A stretch of DNA of 64,000 nucleotides from Clostridiales bacterium. Lineage in GTDB: Bacteria > Bacillota > Clostridia > Oscillospirales > Acutalibacteraceae. Below the pieces are notes generated by a model, which was given only the letters and a program-made list of their open reading frames with translations, was not told the DNA's origin and made no database searches. Where the stretch lies: contig DULI01000005.1 in the NCBI GenBank assembly GCA_012840445.1, positions 186,001 to 250,000 of the forward strand, given 5' to 3'. Position numbers and translations under genes: made by a program. Positions 44,501 to 53,531 of this stretch are shown here, piece by piece. Each line of letters begins with the position of its first letter. Within the stretch, counting starts at the first letter, position 1.

Positions 44501-45445
44501 ATGTCTTTGCTTTATATTGTAATCCCCTGCTACAACGAGGAAGAGGTCCTGCCCGAAACCGCAAAACGGGTAACCGACAAGCTGCAAAGGCTCATTTCTG
44601 CAGGCCTTTGCGATGACAACAGCCGCATCCTCTTTGTGGACGACGGCAGCCGCGACAAAACCTGGGGCATAATCGAGCAGCTGCACTCAGAAAACCCTTT
44701 TGTCTGCGGCCTTAAGCTTTCCCGCAACAAGGGGCACCAGAACGCGCTGCTTGCAGGGCTTATGGCGGCTAAGGGCATTTGCGACTGCGCCATTTCCATG
44801 GACGCCGACCTGCAGGACGACATAGAGGTGCTGGACGACTTTTTAAAGAAATTTCACGAAGGCTGCGACGTGGTATATGGCGTGCGCAAAAAGCGGGACA
44901 AGGACACCTTCTTTAAACGCTTTACCGCCGAAAGCTTTTACAAGCTCATGAACAAAATGGGCGTCGAGGTGGTCTTCAACCACGCGGATTACAGGCTGCT
45001 TAGCCGCCGCGCGCTGGAGGGGCTTTCGGAATTCAGCGAGGTAAACCTCTTTTTGCGCGGCATAGTGCCGCTTATAGGATATAAATCGGCCTGCGTCTAC
45101 TACGACCGCAGCGAGCGCTTTGCGGGCGAATCAAAGTACCCCTTAAAGAAAATGCTGAGCTTCGCACTCGACGGTATCACCTCCTTTAGCATAAAACCCT
45201 TAAGAATCATTTCAAACCTTGGTATCATAATCTCTGTGTTCAGCATAGTAGGGCTTTTATACGCCCTAATCTCAAAACTGCTCGGCAACGCGGTCCCCGG
45301 CTGGACGGCAATCATTGCCTCGGTCTGGCTGCTTGGCGGCATACAGCTGCTCTGCCTTGGAGTCATCGGCGAGTATATCGGAAAAATCTACAGCGAAACC
45401 AAGCGCAGGCCCAAATACTTTGTAGACCGGTTTTTAATAAAATAA
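44501..45445 (+). CDS. GT2 polyprenyl-phosphate sugar synthase (CsbB/GtrB-like)
   Basis: This 314-residue protein should load a sugar from a nucleotide donor onto undecaprenyl phosphate. The GT-A domain (about 1-230) shows YIVIPCYNEEEVLPE, the DDGSRDKTW loop and the metal-binding MDADLQDDIE. Two C-terminal membrane helices (about 235-258 and 270-295) and the closing GEYIGKIYSETKRRPKYFV are typical of GtrB, CsbB and related dolichol-phosphate mannose synthase-like enzymes. It ends the operon with the two GT-C proteins, for which it presumably makes the donor. Confidence 0.92.
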   Translation: MSLLYIVIPCYNEEEVLPETAKRVTDKLQRLISAGLCDDNSRILFVDDGSRDKTWGIIEQLHSENPFVCGLKLSRNKGHQNALLAGLMAAKGICDCAISMDADLQDDIEVLDDFLKKFHEGCDVVYGVRKKRDKDTFFKRFTAESFYKLMNKMGVEVVFNHADYRLLSRRALEGLSEFSEVNLFLRGIVPLIGYKSACVYYDRSERFAGESKYPLKKMLSFALDGITSFSIKPLRIISNLGIIISVFSIVGLLYALISKLLGNAVPGWTAIIASVWLLGGIQLLCLGVIGEYIGKIYSETKRRPKYFVDRFLIK

Positions 45446-45500
45446 CCCCCCGCAAATTTATACCGCAGGTTTTGGAATACTAAATAAAACCACAAAACAT

Positions 45501-45521
45501 AAGGCAGCTTTAAGCTGCCTT
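45501..45521 (+). terminator. Terminator of the glycosylation operon
   Basis: AAGGCAGCTT (45501-45510) pairs with AAGCTGCCTT (45512-45521) and runs into TTG. It lies between the GT2 gene and rsmE. Confidence 0.7.
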
Positions 45522-45541
45522 TTGAAATAGAGGAAGGATAT

Positions 45542-46264
45542 ATGCCAAGATTTTTCAATCCCGAAATAAAACAATACCCCGCAATTACAGGTGCCGACGC
45601 CGACCACATATCAAAATCCCTTCGGATGAGAAAAGGCGAGAGCCTTACGGTTTGCGACACCAAAGGCACCGATTACCTTTGCGAAATCATCGATTTTAAA
45701 CCGGGCAAGGTCTTTTTAAAAATATTAAGCTCTGCCCCCACCGTAAGCGAGCCTGGCATTCAGGTCACGCTCTACCAGTGCCTGCCTAAAGCCGACCGGT
45801 TCGAATATGTAATCCAAAAATCGGTGGAACTAGGCATCCACCGTATAGTGCCGGTACTCTCCGAGCGTTGCGTCTCCCGCCCCGATAAGGGGGCAGCAGA
45901 AAAGAAGCTTTTGCGCTGGCAGCGCATTGCCGACGAAGCGGCGGGGCAGAGCGGGCGCGGAATTCTGCCACAGGTTACAAAACTAATCAGCTTCGAGCAG
46001 TGTGTTTCAGAGCTTAAAGCCTATGACCTGCCCCTGCTTTTTTATGAATCGGGCGGCGAGCCTTTAAGAGGCCTTGTTACCCCTGGCTTTGGCACCGCCG
46101 CAATCGTCATCGGCCCCGAGGGAGGCTTTTCGGAAAGGGAAGTAGAACTTGCGGTGCAAAACGGCGCTAAAACCGCGACCTTGGGCAAGCGCATCCTCCG
46201 CACCGACACAGCGCCCGTGGCGGCCTTAACCGCGCTTTTGCTGCTTACAGGAAATCTTGAGTAA
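45542..46264 (+). CDS. rsmE: 16S rRNA m3U1498 methyltransferase
   Basis: RsmE methylates U1498 at the ribosomal decoding centre using SAM. The 240-residue protein has an N-terminal PUA-like RNA-binding region (1-70, HISKSLRMRKGESLTVCD) and a C-terminal SPOUT knot with the SAM-binding VIGPEGGFSEREVELA and TLGKRILRTDTAPVAAL. The RSERSV-type position reads SERCVSRP. AGGAAGG precedes the ATG. prmA, which often precedes rsmE, is not adjacent here. Confidence 0.95.
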   Translation: MPRFFNPEIKQYPAITGADADHISKSLRMRKGESLTVCDTKGTDYLCEIIDFKPGKVFLKILSSAPTVSEPGIQVTLYQCLPKADRFEYVIQKSVELGIHRIVPVLSERCVSRPDKGAAEKKLLRWQRIADEAAGQSGRGILPQVTKLISFEQCVSELKAYDLPLLFYESGGEPLRGLVTPGFGTAAIVIGPEGGFSEREVELAVQNGAKTATLGKRILRTDTAPVAALTALLLLTGNLE

Positions 46265-46273
46265 GCCTTTTTG

Positions 46274-46301
46274 TTGTAATTTTCCTATGGCGTGGTATAA
46301 T
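46274..46301 (+). promoter_or_regulatory. Probable promoter of metG
   Basis: TTGTAA (46274-46279), a 16-base spacer and a perfect TATAAT (46296-46301) precede the metG start by about 36 bases. Confidence 0.5.
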
Positions 46302-46336
46302 AAAAAAACAGTGCAATATTAAAAGGAGGAAACTTC

Positions 46337-48253
46337 ATGCAGAAGAAAACATTTTACATCACAACCCCTATCTACTACCCGTCAGGCAGGCTTCACATCG
46401 GGCATTCATATACCACTGTAGCGGCGGACACCATGGCCCGCTTCAAGCGAATGCAGGGGTATGATGTAATGTTCCTCACCGGCACTGATGAACACGGGCA
46501 AAAAATCGAAGAACGCGCCAAGGCCGCCGGCGTTACCCCCAAAGAATTTGTGGACGAAATAGTCAGCGGCATTAAAGATATGTGGAAACTGCTCAACATT
46601 TCATACGATAAATTCATCCGCACCACCGACGGCTACCACGTCAGCGCGGTTCAAAAGATATTCAAAAAACTGTATGAACAGGGTGACATATACAAAGGCT
46701 CCTACAAGGGGCTATACTGCACCCCCTGCGAGTCCTTCTGGGCCGAAAGCCAGCTGAAAGAAGGCAAATGCCCCGACTGCGGCAGGGACGTCCACTACGC
46801 CGAGGAGGAGGCATACTTTTTCAAACTCTCAAAATACGCCGACAGGCTTATTGAATACTACGAATCCCACCCCGACTTTATCCAGCCCGTATCCCGCAAG
46901 AACGAAATGATCAATAACTTCATAAAACCGGGGCTAGAGGACCTGTGCGTCTCCCGCACCTCATTCTCATGGGGCATCCCGGTGGATTTTGACCCCGGCC
47001 ACGTGGTCTATGTCTGGGTAGACGCGCTGTCAAACTACATCACAGCTCTAGGCTACGGCAGCGATGATACGTCAAAATTCGAAAAGTTTTGGCCTGCCGA
47101 TGTGCATCTTGTCGGCAAGGAAATCGTGCGCTTCCACACAATAATCTGGCCCATCATGCTAATGGCGCTGGGCCTGCCCCTTCCCAAAAAGGTCTTCGGG
47201 CACGGCTGGCTGTTATTAGATAACGCCCGCATCGCAAAGTCCAAGGGCAACGGCATAGACCCTGTCGTGCTCTGCAACCGCTACGGCGTCGACGCGGTGC
47301 GCTACTTCCTGCTTCGCGAAATCCCCTTTGGGAGTGATGGCAACTTCACGAACGAGGCGCTGATTTCCCGCATAAATTCCGACCTTGCAAACGATCTCGG
47401 CAACCTTGTCTCCCGCACCGCCGCAATGGTGGGCAAATACTTTGGCGGAAAACTCCCCGCCGAGCGGGAGCCGGGTGAATATGACGACGAATTAATCGAG
47501 CTTGCCACCTCAACCAAAATCCAGGTGGAGAATTACCTTGACAAGCTCGAGTTTTCCTCCGCCCTTGCCGAGATTTTCAAACTCGTCTCCCGCGCCAACA
47601 AGTATATCGACCAGACCACCCCGTGGATACTCGCCAAAGACGAGTCTAAGAAAGCCCGCCTGGGCATGGTTTTATATAACCTCTGCGAGTCTATCCGCAT
47701 AATTTCAATCCTCATCGCCCCCTTCATGCCCGCCACCGCGAAATCCATCCAAAAGGCGCTGGGTGAGCACGAGCACATCTATGAATGGGATAGCGCCAGC
47801 ATGTTCAGGCTCCTGCCTGCAGGCGCCGAAATTAATAGCGCGGGCGTGCTGTTCCCAAGGATTGACCTACAAAAAGAACTTGAAGAGCTGGAGGCCATGG
47901 ACAGCGCCCAGCCTGCAGGGGTCACGACAGTAAACCAGATTACCATTGACGAATTTGCAAAAATACAACTTATATCCGCCAAAATACTCGAGTGCGAGCC
48001 GGTACCAAAATCCAGCAAACTGCTGAAACTCACGGTAGACGACGGCACCACACGCCGCACGGTGGTCTCAGGCATTGCCAAGTGGTACACGCCCGAAACA
48101 CTCATTGGCAAAACGGTAATCCTGGTTGCGAACCTTAAGCCTGCGGTGCTGTTTGGAATCGAAAGCCAGGGCATGATACTTGCGGCAACCGTCAACAAGG
48201 ACGATGTCAGGGTTATCTTTACCGACGCTCCTGCAGGAAGCGTAATCTCATAA
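46337..48253 (+). CDS. metG: Methionyl-tRNA synthetase
   Basis: MetG charges initiator and elongator tRNA-Met. The 638-residue protein has the class I motif YYPSGRLHIGHSYTT near the N-terminus, a zinc-binding knuckle (CTPCES...CPDCGRD at about residues 127-150), the KMSKS-type loop as RIAKSKGNGID, the anticodon-binding alpha bundle (about 370-510) and a C-terminal EMAP/Trbp111-like tRNA-binding domain (about 535-638). AAAAGGAGG precedes the ATG. No T-box is seen upstream. Confidence 0.97.
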   Translation: MQKKTFYITTPIYYPSGRLHIGHSYTTVAADTMARFKRMQGYDVMFLTGTDEHGQKIEERAKAAGVTPKEFVDEIVSGIKDMWKLLNISYDKFIRTTDGYHVSAVQKIFKKLYEQGDIYKGSYKGLYCTPCESFWAESQLKEGKCPDCGRDVHYAEEEAYFFKLSKYADRLIEYYESHPDFIQPVSRKNEMINNFIKPGLEDLCVSRTSFSWGIPVDFDPGHVVYVWVDALSNYITALGYGSDDTSKFEKFWPADVHLVGKEIVRFHTIIWPIMLMALGLPLPKKVFGHGWLLLDNARIAKSKGNGIDPVVLCNRYGVDAVRYFLLREIPFGSDGNFTNEALISRINSDLANDLGNLVSRTAAMVGKYFGGKLPAEREPGEYDDELIELATSTKIQVENYLDKLEFSSALAEIFKLVSRANKYIDQTTPWILAKDESKKARLGMVLYNLCESIRIISILIAPFMPATAKSIQKALGEHEHIYEWDSASMFRLLPAGAEINSAGVLFPRIDLQKELEELEAMDSAQPAGVTTVNQITIDEFAKIQLISAKILECEPVPKSSKLLKLTVDDGTTRRTVVSGIAKWYTPETLIGKTVILVANLKPAVLFGIESQGMILAATVNKDDVRVIFTDAPAGSVIS

Positions 48254-48256
48254 AAA

Positions 48257-48273
48257 AGCGGGCTTTGCCCGCT
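48257..48273 (+). terminator. Terminator-like hairpin after metG
   Basis: AGCGGGC (48257-48263) pairs with GCCCGCT (48267-48273), followed by CTTTTT. It lies four bases after the metG stop. Confidence 0.8.
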
Positions 48274-48301
48274 CTTTTTAAATAAATTCCAAGGTGGTTA
48301 T

Positions 48302-49024
48302 ATGCAAAAAATAGAACCCCTGGGCGGGAAAATCAAAATATATGTGTCCCAAAACCACACCTTCGGCACCGACGCGGTGCTGCTTGCTGACTTTGCCGCC
48401 CCCAAAAAGGCCGACATCGCCCTGGACCTTGGCACCGGCTGCGGCATAATCCCCATGCTCTGGATGCGATCTGACGCCCCAAAACACGTAATCGGCATAG
48501 ATATTCAAAAGGAAGCCTGCGGCTTAGCAGAGCGTTCTATCGAGCTCTGCGGCGTGGAAGAGCGATTCAAAGTTTTAAACCTTGACCTTCGAAACCCCGA
48601 AGGCCTGCCTAAGGGGCATTTTAGCCTTATCACCTGTAACCCGCCATATAAATCCGACGGGGCAGGCATTCAGAACTATAATATATCCCGCCGCATTGCC
48701 CGCCACGAAACCGAGTGCAGCCTGGAAGACATAATCAAAACCTCCTCCATGCTGCTTCGCTCAACAGGCAGGCTGTGTCTCTGCCACCGGCCCGAGCGGC
48801 TTACCGATATAATGGTACTCATGCGCTCATACAAAATCGAGCCCAAAAGGCTTCGCACGGTCCACCAGCGGCAGGGCTGCGAGCCGTGGCTGATACTCAT
48901 CGAAGGCAGGCGGGACTCAAAACCGGGGCTGCGTATTGCCCCACCCCTTTATATTGAACATAACGGGCAACTGTCAGAGGAAATGCTAGAAATCTACGGC
49001 GACTACAAAACCGGCCATATATAA
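48302..49024 (+). CDS. tRNA1(Val) A37 N6-methyltransferase-like (TrmN6/YabB type)
   Basis: This 240-residue SAM-dependent methyltransferase has motif I LDLGTGCGIIPML, the acidic IDIQKE after strand 2, and the N6-adenine methylase motif ITCNPPYKSDGAG. The early segment VSQNHTFGTDAVLLADFA is characteristic of the YabB/TrmN6 group, which methylates A37 of tRNA-Val in enterics. In Firmicutes it is commonly found next to rsmI, as here (12 bases apart). The substrate is inferred from family only. Confidence 0.9.
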   Translation: MQKIEPLGGKIKIYVSQNHTFGTDAVLLADFAAPKKADIALDLGTGCGIIPMLWMRSDAPKHVIGIDIQKEACGLAERSIELCGVEERFKVLNLDLRNPEGLPKGHFSLITCNPPYKSDGAGIQNYNISRRIARHETECSLEDIIKTSSMLLRSTGRLCLCHRPERLTDIMVLMRSYKIEPKRLRTVHQRQGCEPWLILIEGRRDSKPGLRIAPPLYIEHNGQLSEEMLEIYGDYKTGHI

Positions 49025-49036
49025 AGGAGAAAAGAC

Positions 49037-49858
49037 ATGCCAGGAAAACTCTATGTCGTGGGCACCCCCATAGGAAACCTTTCCGATTTTTCCCCCCGCG
49101 CAATCGAAACTTTGAAGACCGTGGACATAATCGCCGCCGAGGACACCCGCGTCACGGCAAAGCTGCTTAATAAATTCGAGATAAACACCCCGCTTGTTAG
49201 CTATCACGAGCACAACCTGCAAAAGCAGGGTCCCTGGCTTGTAAACCGCATTCTGGCGGGGGAGGCCTGCGCGTTAGTCACCGACGCGGGAATGCCCGCA
49301 ATATCCGACCCGGGCGAGCAGCTGGTGCGGCTTTGCCATGAAAACGGCATCGGGGTGGAATCGGTGCCGGGGCCTTCCGCCCTTGTCACCGCCCTTGCAA
49401 TCTCGGGCATGCCCTCCAAGCGGTTTTGCTTCGAGGGGTTTTTAAGCCACAGCAGGCCAAGGCGGCTAGAGCACCTCGAATCCCTTAAAAACGAGCCCCG
49501 CACCATGATTTTCTACGAAGCCCCCCACAAACTCCCGCAGACACTTAAAGACATGCTGGAGGTGCTGGGGGACCGCAACATCGCAATAGTAAAGGAGCTT
49601 ACCAAGATCCACGAGGAGGTAACAAGAACCACATTAAGCCTCGCGGCAGCCCAATACGACGGCCAGAAACCCAAAGGCGAATATGTGCTGATTGTCGAGG
49701 GCGCCCCGCAGCAGGCAAAACCCGCTGATATCGAAGAGGCCGTGGAGCTTGCCCGCGGATTTATGCAGTCCGGCATGCCGGCGTCGGCCGCGGCAAAAGA
49801 GGCGGCAGCGGCTACTGGGCACAAAAAAGGGGAAATATACAGCCGGCTTGTAAAATAA
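49037..49858 (+). CDS. rsmI: 16S rRNA C1402 ribose 2'-O-methyltransferase
   Basis: RsmI methylates the 2'-OH of C1402 in the ribosomal P site. The 273-residue tetrapyrrole methylase-fold protein has LYVVGTPIGNLSDFSPRAIE, the AEDTRVTAKLLN segment, SYHEHN, ALVTDAGMPAISDPGEQLV and the FYEAPHKLPQTL motif, all diagnostic for RsmI (YraL). AAAGGAG precedes the ATG. It probably shares a transcript with the trmN6-like gene. Confidence 0.97.
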   Translation: MPGKLYVVGTPIGNLSDFSPRAIETLKTVDIIAAEDTRVTAKLLNKFEINTPLVSYHEHNLQKQGPWLVNRILAGEACALVTDAGMPAISDPGEQLVRLCHENGIGVESVPGPSALVTALAISGMPSKRFCFEGFLSHSRPRRLEHLESLKNEPRTMIFYEAPHKLPQTLKDMLEVLGDRNIAIVKELTKIHEEVTRTTLSLAAAQYDGQKPKGEYVLIVEGAPQQAKPADIEEAVELARGFMQSGMPASAAAKEAAAATGHKKGEIYSRLVK

Positions 49859-49958
49859 ACCTCTTGAATTCAATTAAATATATACAAATTCCGGAACTAT
49901 ATGTTATAATAAATTTTGATTAACTAATTTTTTACCATAACTCTTAAGGAGCATCAAA

Positions 49959-51284
49959 GTGTTAAAAAGACTATCGGCTGCACTAATGGCTATACTGCTT
50001 TGCACGGTCTTTACGGGCTGCAACTTTTTAAGCTCGGACATAGACTCCATGATGCGCCCGCCCAGGCCCACAGGAACCGTCTATGAGGTACAACTGGCGC
50101 TCGAGCGGGCGGTAAAGGGGGATTTTGCGCTCAAATACCCCCGCACAGGAAACCACCAGTCGGCCATAGTGTTTAAAGATATAGACAGCGACGGCAAAGA
50201 GGAAGCCCTCGCCTTTTACACGACACAAAGCGGCACCGAACGCACCGTCAACATACACATGAACCTTCTAATACAGACAGAGAAGGGCTGGGAGTCGTCC
50301 CACGACATCCAGCTGGCAGGCGATGGGGTGGAACAGGTGGATTTTGCCGACCTTGACAACGACGGCAAACCCGAGGTAATAGTCGGCTGGCAGATATACA
50401 GCACAATAGACAAGCGGCTTGCCGTCTATTCCATAAATGAGAAAAAAATTGTCCAGAAAATGCAGGAAAAATACTTCCAGTACGCCATAAGCGACCTTGA
50501 TTTGGACGAATACCCTGAACTTCTTCTCATCACCCAAACGGATGGCAAGGCCGTCGCAAAACTTTTTTCGTTATCAAGCAAAGGCGTGTCCGAAAAGGGC
50601 TCCTGCATGCTCGACAACAACGTCACTTCCTATTATACCCCCGTTGTCTCAACGCTCAGAGGCGGCAGGCAACCGGCGGTATACATCGACGCCGCCAAAG
50701 GCTCGGACAAAATAATTACCGAACTGATATTTTATGACCAGAACCAGAAAAAATTCAGAAATCCCTTTGTGGACATCAACAGTACCGACAACATCACCCA
50801 GCGCAGGGCGCCCGAAATCTGCCGGGACATTGATTCCGACGGCGTAATGGACATTCCCTACACGCTGCCCTTTGGGGGATACGGGGAGCTCTCCGTCGAC
50901 AACAGCCCCTATTACATCAATTGGCGCAACTACGACGGGCAGACCTTTGAAACCACGCTTACCACCTACATGGACTATTCGGGCGGCTATTATCTGGCCC
51001 TTAAGCCCAGCTGGGTAGGCTTTGTAACCTTAACCATCAAGGGTTCTTCCCGCACCTTCTGGCTGTGGGACGCCAAAAACAAAGTAGCCACAAATATGCT
51101 GCTTGAAATCCGTATAATACCCGCCGAAAGCTGGCAGAACGAGGCCGAAAAATATTCCGGCTACATTGTGCTCGAGTCAACCGATAATAACGTCTACATC
51201 GCAAAACTTGGCGAGAATCTTATCGATTACCAGCTTACCGAAGAAGAATTAAGGGCAAGCTTTCATCTATTAAAAACTTACTAA
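49959..51284 (+). CDS. Lipoprotein with VCBS/FG-GAP-like repeats, upstream of a two-component system
   Basis: This 441-residue lipoprotein has a signal ending at the lipobox FTGC (about residue 21). The body carries recurring DxDxDGxxE calcium-type loops (DIDSDGKEEALAF, DLDNDGKPEVIVG, DLDLDEYPELLLI and DIDSDGVMDIPY), which suggests an FG-GAP/VCBS-type beta propeller. The GTG start at 49959 lies seven bases after AAGGAG. It ends 12 bases before the response regulator, so it is probably the surface-exposed partner or input of that signalling pair. Ligand unknown. Confidence 0.82.
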   Translation: MLKRLSAALMAILLCTVFTGCNFLSSDIDSMMRPPRPTGTVYEVQLALERAVKGDFALKYPRTGNHQSAIVFKDIDSDGKEEALAFYTTQSGTERTVNIHMNLLIQTEKGWESSHDIQLAGDGVEQVDFADLDNDGKPEVIVGWQIYSTIDKRLAVYSINEKKIVQKMQEKYFQYAISDLDLDEYPELLLITQTDGKAVAKLFSLSSKGVSEKGSCMLDNNVTSYYTPVVSTLRGGRQPAVYIDAAKGSDKIITELIFYDQNQKKFRNPFVDINSTDNITQRRAPEICRDIDSDGVMDIPYTLPFGGYGELSVDNSPYYINWRNYDGQTFETTLTTYMDYSGGYYLALKPSWVGFVTLTIKGSSRTFWLWDAKNKVATNMLLEIRIIPAESWQNEAEKYSGYIVLESTDNNVYIAKLGENLIDYQLTEEELRASFHLLKTY

Positions 51285-51296
51285 GGAGCGGACGCT

Positions 51297-52004
51297 ATGA
51301 GACGTATTATGGTTGTCGAAGACGAAAAGGCCATACGGGAGTTCGAGGTTATTAACCTCAGCCGCGCGGGCTACGAGGTGATCGAGGCCGCCTCGGGCGA
51401 AGAGGCGCTGCAGATTTTCGAGGAGCTTGGCGGCAACATCGACATAGCGGTGCTGGATATCACCATGCCCGGCATGGACGGGTTTGAGCTTTGCAAGGAA
51501 CTGCGCCGCCGCTCACCAACCTTGGGGATTATAATGCTCACGGCCCGCACCCAGGAAATGGACAAAATAAGCGGGCTTATGATGGGGGCGGACGACTACA
51601 TAACCAAGCCCTTCAGCCCCTCGGAACTGCTCGCCCGCGTGGACTCGCTCTACCGCAGGGTGGAAATGCAGACCGTGAAACAGGCGCCCAAAATCGAGGA
51701 AGAAATTAAGCTTGGGGATTTCACGCTCAACCTGCGCAAGCGTTCGCTGTACAAAAAAGGCAAGATTATTGACCTGACACAGGTGGAATTTCAAATAATC
51801 GAATACTTCTTCACCCATCCGGACACGGCGCTCAGCCGTTCCGACATCTTAAACAGGGTGTGGGGAGACAGCTATTACGGCGACGAAAAAATCGTCGACG
51901 TTAACATTAGAAGGCTTCGCATGAAGATAGAAGACGAACCCTCCTCGCCGCGCCACCTTGTAACGGTATGGGGAATGGGATACAAATGGGTGAGCGACAG
52001 TTAA
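51297..52004 (+). CDS. OmpR/PhoB-family response regulator
   Basis: This 235-residue transcription regulator has a receiver domain (1-120; phosphoacceptor D54 in VLDITMPGMDG, the acidic pocket VVEDE and the switch Lys in ITKPFSPSEL) and a winged-helix DNA-binding domain (about 135-233, LTQVEFQIIEYFFTHPD and DVNIRRLRMKIE). AAGGAG precedes the ATG. It is followed after 24 bases by its presumed kinase. Target genes cannot be inferred. Confidence 0.95.
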   Translation: MRRIMVVEDEKAIREFEVINLSRAGYEVIEAASGEEALQIFEELGGNIDIAVLDITMPGMDGFELCKELRRRSPTLGIIMLTARTQEMDKISGLMMGADDYITKPFSPSELLARVDSLYRRVEMQTVKQAPKIEEEIKLGDFTLNLRKRSLYKKGKIIDLTQVEFQIIEYFFTHPDTALSRSDILNRVWGDSYYGDEKIVDVNIRRLRMKIEDEPSSPRHLVTVWGMGYKWVSDS

Positions 52005-52028
52005 CGACCGGAAAAGAGGACTTTTGCT

Positions 52029-53531
52029 GTGGAGATGGAAATAAAGGTAAAAGGCATAACCAGGCGATGGCTGCTTAATGTGCTGACTGTATTTATCGGT
52101 GTTGTCTGCATGGTGGAAATATTAATCGCAATATTCATCCACCGTTATTTCTACAACAGCGTAAAGGACGCGGCGCTTACCTACAGCCGCTCCTTTACGG
52201 TGCTCAGCAACTGCACCAAAAGCGAATTCCCGGCTTTTGCAAAGGAGTTTGCCGAGCGGTTCGAGCACAAGGACCGGCTGGAAATACAAGTCCTTGACAC
52301 AAACGGCCGTGTAATTGCCAGCACCAGCGGTTTCCTGCCAAAAGAGCAGGAAATGCCCGACTATGAATTGGCGCTTAAATCCTCAAGCAGCAGCGCCACA
52401 CACTACGGCAAAACCCCCTCGGGCGAAAAGATAATGGCGGGAACCTCCATTCTGCCAGATACCGGCAACGGCTCCAACGGCGCCGTACGCTGGATTGTAT
52501 CCCTCGAGGCGGTAGACCGCCAGTGTGGCATGCTGGTGGCGCTGTCAATCGCGGTAGGCATAGGCGTCGTAGCCTTCGCCACCATTTCGGGGCTGTATTT
52601 TATCCGCTCCATCGTCCACCCAATACAGGAGGTCAGCAACATCGCCCGCAAAATCGCCATGGGCGACTTTAAAGCCCGAATCAAGGTCAAAGACACCGAC
52701 GAAATCGGCGAGCTTTGCGACTCCATAAACTACATGGCAAGCGAATTGGCGCATGCAGAAAACATGAAAAACGAGTTTATCTCCTCCGTATCCCACGAGC
52801 TTCGCACCCCGCTTACCGCCATAAAGGGCTGGGGCGAAACCGTAAAATCGGCGCTAGACAAAGACCCCGCGCTTGTCAACAAGGGGCTTGATATAATCCT
52901 TAGCGAGGCGGACCGTTTGTCAAGCCTTGTGGAAGAACTGCTGGATTTTTCCCGCATGCAGTCGGGCCGGCTCTCCATGAACATGAAGCCCATCGACATC
53001 CTTGCCGAGCTTGGCGAAGCGGTGCTCATGTATAACGAGTTCGCAAGGCAGCAGAAAATCGAGCTTACCTACATGGAACCTGAGTACCTGCCCCCCGTTT
53101 ACGGCGACGGCGACAGGTTAAAACAGGTGTTTATAAATATTCTTGACAATGCCATAAAATACACAAACGAAGGCGGCCAAGTGCTTGTAAACGCATACGA
53201 GGAGGAAGGGTGCATCCGCATCACTATTTCGGATACGGGTGTGGGGATCCCCGCCGCAGCGCTTGACCGCGTAAAGGAGAAGTTTTTCAAGGCCAATAAA
53301 ACCGTCAGCGGCTCAGGCATCGGCCTCGCTGTCGCCGACGAGATCGTCAAGCAGCACAACGGCTTTTTGTTTATCGAAAGCAAGGAGAATGTGGGCACCA
53401 CCGTAACAATAGTGCTGCCGATATACACAGGGGAGGAAGACAAACAGGAATCCTCAACTCCGGTTGTTGATATCCCGCCCACTTCTGTAATCCCCAAAAC
53501 CGAAGAACTGAAGGAAAGGGAAAACCAATGA
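52029..53531 (+). CDS. Membrane sensor histidine kinase
   Basis: This 500-residue kinase has two membrane helices (about 15-37 and 174-196) flanking an extracellular sensor of about 135 residues (sCache/PAS-like composition), a HAMP domain (about 197-250), a HisKA domain with the phosphoacceptor His in ISSVSHELRTPLTAIKGWGE, and an ATPase domain with N box (ILDNAIKYT), G1 (ISDTGVGIP) and G2 (GSGIGLAVADEIV). The Glu/Pro-rich C-terminal tail of about 35 residues is unusual. The GTG start follows AGAGGA by eight bases. It overlaps the DUF1385 gene by 4 bases. Confidence 0.95.
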   Translation: MEMEIKVKGITRRWLLNVLTVFIGVVCMVEILIAIFIHRYFYNSVKDAALTYSRSFTVLSNCTKSEFPAFAKEFAERFEHKDRLEIQVLDTNGRVIASTSGFLPKEQEMPDYELALKSSSSSATHYGKTPSGEKIMAGTSILPDTGNGSNGAVRWIVSLEAVDRQCGMLVALSIAVGIGVVAFATISGLYFIRSIVHPIQEVSNIARKIAMGDFKARIKVKDTDEIGELCDSINYMASELAHAENMKNEFISSVSHELRTPLTAIKGWGETVKSALDKDPALVNKGLDIILSEADRLSSLVEELLDFSRMQSGRLSMNMKPIDILAELGEAVLMYNEFARQQKIELTYMEPEYLPPVYGDGDRLKQVFINILDNAIKYTNEGGQVLVNAYEEEGCIRITISDTGVGIPAAALDRVKEKFFKANKTVSGSGIGLAVADEIVKQHNGFLFIESKENVGTTVTIVLPIYTGEEDKQESSTPVVDIPPTSVIPKTEELKERENQ

